Below the pieces are notes generated by a model. The model did not search any database. It saw only the letters and a program-made list of their open reading frames with translations, and was not told the origin of the DNA. The position numbers were made by a program, and so were the translations under genes. A stretch of 8,906 nucleotides of DNA from JBBTRN01 sp038065175 (lineage in GTDB: Bacteria; Patescibacteriota; Doudnabacteria; UBA920). The DNA is taken from assembly GCA_038065175.1 (NCBI GenBank), contig JBBTRN010000060.1:1-8906 (forward strand), read 5' to 3'. This document shows, one piece after another, positions 6,620 to 8,906 of this stretch; position 1 is the first letter of the stretch, and every line of letters begins with the position of its first letter.

Positions 6620-7095
6620 GAACCATATTTTTTTGGACAGCGTGGTTTTTAATTTCGTTTTGGGTTTTAAAAACTTTTTATTTTTCCGCAAGCCAAGAAA
6701 AAATAAAGCGCTTGCGCTTTGCCGCGGTTGGAATTGATATTTTAGTTTTGATATTATTTTTCCTGCCCTGGCTGACGGCTACAGGCCAGAGCGGCTGGGA
6801 ATTGATAGCGGCCAAGGAGAGTTTGGTAATTTTAGTTTTTGGCATGGTTTTGCTTTCGGCGGTTTTAGTTTTGTTTCCTTCGCCGTCTGCTAACAAAATC
6901 GGCGCGGTTTTGCAAAGCGGCTCGGCCGCGCTGTTTATCGCCATGATGATTAAGCTTATGCCCGGCACAGTCACGCTGACCTTGCGTTATGTTGCGCCCA
7001 TTCTCGTCTCCCTGCTTTTATTAATCAATATCATTATTGTGCTTTTGCTCTGGCAGCAATTACAGTTGCGGGACAAAAGCCATACAAATTTATGA
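6616..7095 (+). CDS. Five-helix membrane protein of unknown function
   Basis: This is a 159-residue, very hydrophobic protein that I do not recognise. Likely membrane helices are at residues 4-24, 35-54, 68-87, 97-115 and 124-146, with a short basic loop (SQEKIKRLR, 26-34) and a polar tail (LQLRDKSHTNL). No catalytic or transport motif is evident. Its ATG overlaps the TGA of the PsbP-like gene (ATGA, 6616-6619), and its own TGA overlaps the next ATG the same way. Translation of all three is therefore probably coupled, and the products may act in one membrane complex, which is inference. Confidence 0.75.
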   Translation: MRTIFFWTAWFLISFWVLKTFYFSASQEKIKRLRFAAVGIDILVLILFFLPWLTATGQSGWELIAAKESLVILVFGMVLLSAVLVLFPSPSANKIGAVLQSGSAALFIAMMIKLMPGTVTLTLRYVAPILVSLLLLINIIIVLLLWQQLQLRDKSHTNL

Positions 7096-7469
7096 GAAAA
7101 ATTCAAACTATCCTTACCATATTAGGCGGGGCGGCGGCGTTAATCTTGTTGATTTTGGGGCTATTGGTGTATTCTTACACGCAGACAAAAACCAGGACAC
7201 AAGATTCCGCGGCGAAGACTAACGCGAACACACAAGTGAGCCAAAGCGAGGCCGTAGAGAAAGTCAGAATGCGGACAGAGGTGCAAAAATACGAGTTTGA
7301 ACTGGCGAGGTTGGGTTCAAAAGCGGTAATTGAGGCCGAGGATTTGGGAGAGGACTGGAATGTGCATGTTTTTGAAATTGTGAGCCAGGCCGGTTCGTCC
7401 CATACGGCGACTTTCAACTGGTATACGGTTAATAAAAAAACCGGCGAGGTTGTGGTACAAACCCCTTAA
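7092..7469 (+). CDS. Membrane-anchored PepSY-like domain protein
   Basis: This 125-residue protein has one N-terminal membrane helix (about 6-28), a Thr/Gln/Ser-rich linker (30-52) and an extracytoplasmic domain. The domain resembles PepSY: a helix SEAVEKVRMRTEVQKYEFEL, then strands WNVHVFEIVSQ (89-99) and ATFNWYTVNKKTGEVV (106-121), the usual 'W-V-v-e...-y-Vd-kTGeV' ending. PepSY-like domains are often protease-inhibitory or accessory modules at the cell surface; the specific partner is unknown. The start overlaps the previous stop (ATGA). It is the last gene of the three-gene unit; no convincing intrinsic terminator follows before the inserted element at 7495. Confidence 0.75.
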   Translation: MRKIQTILTILGGAAALILLILGLLVYSYTQTKTRTQDSAAKTNANTQVSQSEAVEKVRMRTEVQKYEFELARLGSKAVIEAEDLGEDWNVHVFEIVSQAGSSHTATFNWYTVNKKTGEVVVQTP

Positions 7470-7494
7470 GTCCCGGAGGTTTTGAGGCTTTAAT

Positions 7495-7656
7495 GGGACT
7501 GTTGCCGAATGGGCTTTTTGATGCAAAATGATATGGTTTGAGTAAAATTTCTAAAACAAATTTTGACATTTACCTGAAAGGTAAGCGGAAGAATTTTTTT
7601 AGGAATTTTGCCAAAGCAGATCGTTTTGGGCAAAAATGACATTCGGCAACAGTCCC
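7495..7656. mobile_element. MITE-like element with 17-bp terminal inverted repeats and a TTAAT duplication
   Basis: GGGACTGTTGCCGAATG (7495-7511) and CATTCGGCAACAGTCCC (7640-7656) are perfect reverse complements at the two ends of a 162-base element. After three mismatches the repeat resumes with TTTTTG (7515-7520)/CAAAAA (7631-7636), giving 23 of 26 matches. TTAAT lies directly outside both ends (7490-7494 and 7657-7661), as a 5-bp target-site duplication would. The interior has no ORF and several small hairpins: TTTTG/CAAAA 7516-7528, AAAATTT/AAATTTT 7544-7564, TTACCT/AGGTAA 7570-7584, TTTTGCC/GGCAAAA 7606-7635. This is the pattern of a non-autonomous transposon. A structured leader RNA of msrB is the alternative. 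Confidence 0.7.
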
Positions 7657-7661
7657 TTAAT

Positions 7662-8114
7662 ATGCAAATCAACGAAGAAGAATTAAAAAAGAAGCTCACG
7701 CCGGAGCAGTACAAAATTTTGCGGGAAAAAGGTACGGAAGCCCCGGGTAGTAGCCCACTTTTGCACGAGAAACGCAAAGGAATGTTTGCTTGTGTAGTCT
7801 GTGGCAACCAATTATTTTCATCAGAAACTAAATTCGACAGCGGTACTGGTTGGCCTTCTTTTGACCAGGCACTTCCGGGCGCGGTGGAATATAAACAGGA
7901 TAGCTCACATGACATGACCCGGACCGAGGTTGTTTGTGCCAATTGTGGTTCGCATTTAGGCCATGTGTTCGACGATGGCCCAGCAACGATCACCGATTCA
8001 ACCCTTTCGACTGACGCTCAAGGTGGTGAGCGAAGTCGAACCACAGGCTCACGGTCTTCGACAGGAAAACGATTTTGCATAAACGGCGCTTGTTTAATGC
8101 ATCAGCCCAAATAA
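7662..8114 (+). CDS. msrB: Peptide-methionine (R)-S-oxide reductase with an in-frame insertion
   Basis: MsrB reduces methionine-R-sulfoxide in proteins in the cytoplasm, using a catalytic Cys recycled by thiols such as thioredoxin. The 150-residue product opens with LTPEQYKILREKGTEAP (12-28). It has two zinc-binding CxxC pairs (Cys44/47 and Cys92/95), the GTGWPSF motif (61-67), SHLGHVFDDGP (97-107) and the catalytic Cys139 in KRFCIN. Family members run from DGP almost directly into PTGxRYCIN; here about 25 residues (109-133) interrupt that join, encoded by a palindromic repeat. All key residues remain in frame, so activity is possible but uncertain. The ATG at 7662 is chosen by homology; it has no Shine-Dalgarno site and lies six bases after the MITE-like element. 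The gene appears to stand alone. Confidence 0.92.
   Translation: MQINEEELKKKLTPEQYKILREKGTEAPGSSPLLHEKRKGMFACVVCGNQLFSSETKFDSGTGWPSFDQALPGAVEYKQDSSHDMTRTEVVCANCGSHLGHVFDDGPATITDSTLSTDAQGGERSRTTGSRSSTGKRFCINGACLMHQPK
7986..8060. repeat. Palindromic repeat inserted in frame within msrB
   Basis: This stretch of about 75 bases encodes residues with no counterpart in the usual MsrB sequence. Its core is a hairpin. TTCGACT-GA-CGCTCA (8006-8020) pairs with TGAGCG-A-AGTCGAA (8027-8040) around the loop AGGTGG, a 13-bp stem with one small bulge. A shorter outer pair, ACCG (7991-7994)/CGGT (8052-8055), extends it. The length keeps the frame and contains no stop codon. The 12-mer in the right arm recurs at 1218-1229. 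No clean target duplication could be found, so the exact edges are approximate. Confidence 0.75.
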
Positions 8115-8133
8115 AAAATTACCCGAAAGGGTA
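8113..8133 (-). terminator. Intrinsic terminator of hicBA
   Basis: On the minus strand, TACCC-TTTC-GGGTA is followed by A and six T. The stem begins two bases after the hicA stop codon and the T run reaches the msrB stop on the other strand. The 5-bp stem is short, and on the plus strand there is no T run. Confidence 0.55.
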
Positions 8134-8134
8134 T

Positions 8135-8359
8135 CTATAATAGTTTGGTTAATTGTTTTTTGGAAATCCCGGCAAGTTTTAAGATCGATAGTAGCGTGCC
8201 TGTGGGGATGTCTTTATTATGATACGGTACAGAAACAGGCTTGCTGGAAATATTGTTGTAAAAAACATAATGGCTTCCGGTGGTGTGGTCTAGAATATAT
8301 CCTAATTTATACAAAATTTTTATAAGCTTTTTCGGATTTAAAACCGGGAGCTTAGGCAT
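8135..8359 (-). CDS. hicA: HicA family mRNA interferase toxin
   Basis: HicA toxins are small dsRBD-fold ribonucleases that cleave mRNA and are neutralised by HicB. The 74-residue protein has the full family pattern: a helix PKKLIKILYKLGY, the catalytic His30 in HTTGSHYVFYN (25-35), a strand VSVPYHNKDIPTGTL (42-56) and the closing helix ILKLAGISKKQLTKLL. Length and residues are normal for an intact toxin. Its ATG overlaps the last eight bases of hicB, so its translation is probably coupled to the antitoxin; no Shine-Dalgarno site is seen. Gene order is antitoxin first, the reverse of the E. coli K-12 hicAB operon. Confidence 0.92.
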   Translation of the reverse strand: MPKLPVLNPKKLIKILYKLGYILDHTTGSHYVFYNNISSKPVSVPYHNKDIPTGTLLSILKLAGISKKQLTKLL

Positions 8360-8621
8360 AAGTTTTCTGTCTTTGGGCTTTGTATATTTTTTGCGGAAAA
8401 CTCATGGCAATTATCATTGAATTGTCATCTGGAGGAATAGGCAAGTTATGTTTTCTCATAGTAAAAATAATGGCGTCAATGGCGTCAATGGCCATTGCTT
8501 TTGCTTCTTTTAAGGTTTTGCCGTAAGTCACACAGCCCGGCAAAGAAGGCACGGTAACCGTAAAGCCCCCTTCCGGTTCTGGGGTAAAAATTACATTGTA
8601 ATTTAAGACTTTGTTCTTCAT
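8352..8621 (-). CDS. hicB: HicB family antitoxin
   Basis: HicB binds HicA through a partial RNase H-like domain and blocks its active site. The 89-residue protein shows this domain: YNVIFTPEPEGGFTVTVPSL followed by PGCVTYGKTLKEAKAMA, i.e. 'y-v---e-egGf-v-vP-lpGc-t-G-T-eEA', then the helix IDAIDAIIFTMRKHNLPIPP. The tail (65-89) is short and basic (QKIYKAQRQK), with no obvious HTH or ribbon-helix-helix, so autoregulation by a classic DNA-binding domain is doubtful. A 9-base unit repeats 2.7 times in frame at 8469-8492 and encodes the IDAIDA segment. The start is preceded only by a weak GACGGG. Promoter signals lie upstream at 8651-8719. Confidence 0.92.
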   Translation of the reverse strand: MKNKVLNYNVIFTPEPEGGFTVTVPSLPGCVTYGKTLKEAKAMAIDAIDAIIFTMRKHNLPIPPDDNSMIIAMSFPQKIYKAQRQKTYA

Positions 8622-8659
8622 CCCGTCAGATTTAAGGTTAGCCCCGTGAGATTATAGTC

Positions 8660-8673
8660 AGATTACATAATCT
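8660..8673. promoter_or_regulatory. Palindrome AGATTA-CA-TAATCT in the hicBA leader
   Basis: This is a 6-2-6 perfect inverted repeat. It lies just downstream of the likely hicBA start site and directly upstream of the second TATAAT. It could be an operator for the HicA-HicB complex or another regulator. It is AT-rich, so chance is not excluded. Confidence 0.35.
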
Positions 8674-8691
8674 AACAGGATTTATATTTGG

Positions 8692-8719
8692 ATTATAGCA
8701 GACAGGCCTAAAAACGCAA
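8692..8719 (-). promoter_or_regulatory. Extended -10 promoter of hicBA
   Basis: On the minus strand TTGCGT (8719-8714) and TATAAT (8697-8692) are 16 bases apart, and the -10 is preceded by TGC (8700-8698), an extended -10. The start would be near 8685, giving a leader of about 64 bases. A second TATAAT at 8656-8651 has no good -35. The promoter lies directly behind the T run of a terminator. Confidence 0.55.
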
Positions 8720-8723
8720 AATC

Positions 8724-8808
8724 AAAAAAAATCAGACCCTGGGGAGGTCTGTAGATCTGGTTTTGCTTTGCGGCAAAATTTTGATCTTCAGATTGCTCCC
8801 CAGAGTCT
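8724..8808 (-). terminator. Long hairpin and T8 ending a minus-strand transcript
   Basis: On the minus strand AGACTCTGGGGAG (8808-8796) pairs with CTCCCCAGGGTCT (8746-8734) over 13 bp. One is a U·G pair that would be a C·A mismatch on the plus strand. Inside, CAGA/TCTG, GATCT/AGATC and GCAAAA/TTTTGC continue the stem to a 6-base loop. It is followed by GA and eight T. A nested alternative, CAGACC-7-GGTCTG (8751-8733), shares bases with the long stem and could form a second, mutually exclusive terminator hairpin. The RNA it ends must start upstream, near or beyond the window edge. Confidence 0.65.
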
Positions 8809-8823
8809 ATTCAGTTCGCTTTT

Positions 8824-8895
8824 CCCAACCTGCCCGCCATCGGGTTGGTTGGGGATACCGTTCGGTTTCTGGTTGTTAGATTTCAATGTTTCGGT
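8824..8895 (-). ncRNA. Possible 5' part of a small structured RNA or the end of an off-window transcript
   Basis: No ORF of useful length is present from 8622 to 8906. On the minus strand CCCAACC (8853-8847) pairs with GGTTGGG (8830-8824) and CCCG (8844-8841) with CGGG (8836-8833), around the loop ATGG. A CATAAT at 8905-8900 could be a -10 at the window edge, predicting an RNA of about 170 bases that ends in the terminator at 8724. It does not match 6S, tmRNA, SRP RNA or RNase P features that I can recall. It may equally be the 3' untranslated end of a gene outside the window. Confidence 0.3.
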
Positions 8896-8906
8896 TAAGA
8901 TTATGA

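Noticed and set aside
7563..7600. TTGACA within the MITE-like element as an msrB promoter
   Set aside because: No acceptable -10 occurs 15-19 bases downstream.
7608..7661. TTG start 18 codons upstream for msrB
   Set aside because: It lies in the MITE-like element, and the added residues have no counterpart in MsrB; the ATG at 7662 fits the family start.
7490..7993. Minus-strand open frame (167 codons) over the MITE-like element and msrB
   Set aside because: msrB on the plus strand is certain by its motifs; the reverse frame has no recognisable features and crosses both inverted-repeat arms.
8724..8906. 6S RNA, tmRNA, SRP RNA or RNase P RNA
   Set aside because: The conserved elements recalled for these are not seen, and the 3' end pairs within itself instead of with the 5' end as in 6S RNA.

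Overview
The window most likely comes from a Candidatus Patescibacteria (CPR) genome, probably a Parcubacteria-like lineage. This is inferred from gene content and style, not from a marker gene. The pointers are small single-domain PsbP-like proteins on one membrane anchor, a membrane-anchored PepSY-like protein, a C-terminal beta-propeller secreted protein, a membrane protein resembling DUF6498, a short HicB/HicA pair, weak or absent Shine-Dalgarno sites at most starts, and ATGA start/stop overlaps. No rRNA, tRNA, CRISPR array or complete transposase gene is visible.

Layout. 3-395: 3' end of a secreted beta-propeller gene, closed by an intrinsic terminator. 464-1114: a self-contained unit for a small secreted protein of unknown function, with a promoter, a perfect AGGAGG site, an ORF and a 13-bp terminator-like hairpin. 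1277-1885 (minus): a multi-pass membrane protein, divergent from 1925-2536 (plus), an anchored PsbP-like protein; they share a 39-bp spacer with a good sigma70-type promoter. 2655-3914 and 3927-5951: two adjacent exported proteins, the first with a possible CsgG-like fold, the second a 674-residue Cys-containing coiled-coil protein. 6047-7469: three genes joined by 4-nt overlaps (second PsbP-like protein, a five-helix membrane protein, a PepSY-like protein). 7662-8114: msrB. 8135-8621 (minus): hicB-hicA toxin-antitoxin pair. 8622-8906: no gene; it holds a hicBA promoter, a small palindrome, and a strong minus-strand terminator ending a transcript that starts near or beyond the window edge.

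Most of plus-strand 1925-7469 encodes exported or membrane-anchored proteins, so the centre looks like a cell-envelope locus. Regulatory logic is unknown.

The most unusual feature is a set of three long, perfect, spaced inverted repeats (18, 15 and 17 bp) of unrelated sequence. Each sits between a stop codon and the next start codon: 2553-2643, 5951-6048 and 7495-7656. The third also has a 5-bp target-site duplication (TTAAT) and an extended imperfect terminal repeat, so it looks like a MITE inserted six bases before msrB. msrB itself carries an in-frame insert of about 25 codons containing a palindromic repeat, just before the catalytic-Cys strand. A 12-base core of that repeat recurs in the intergenic space near 1218. 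Together these suggest a genome permeated by small non-autonomous palindromic elements at gene boundaries and, once, inside a gene.
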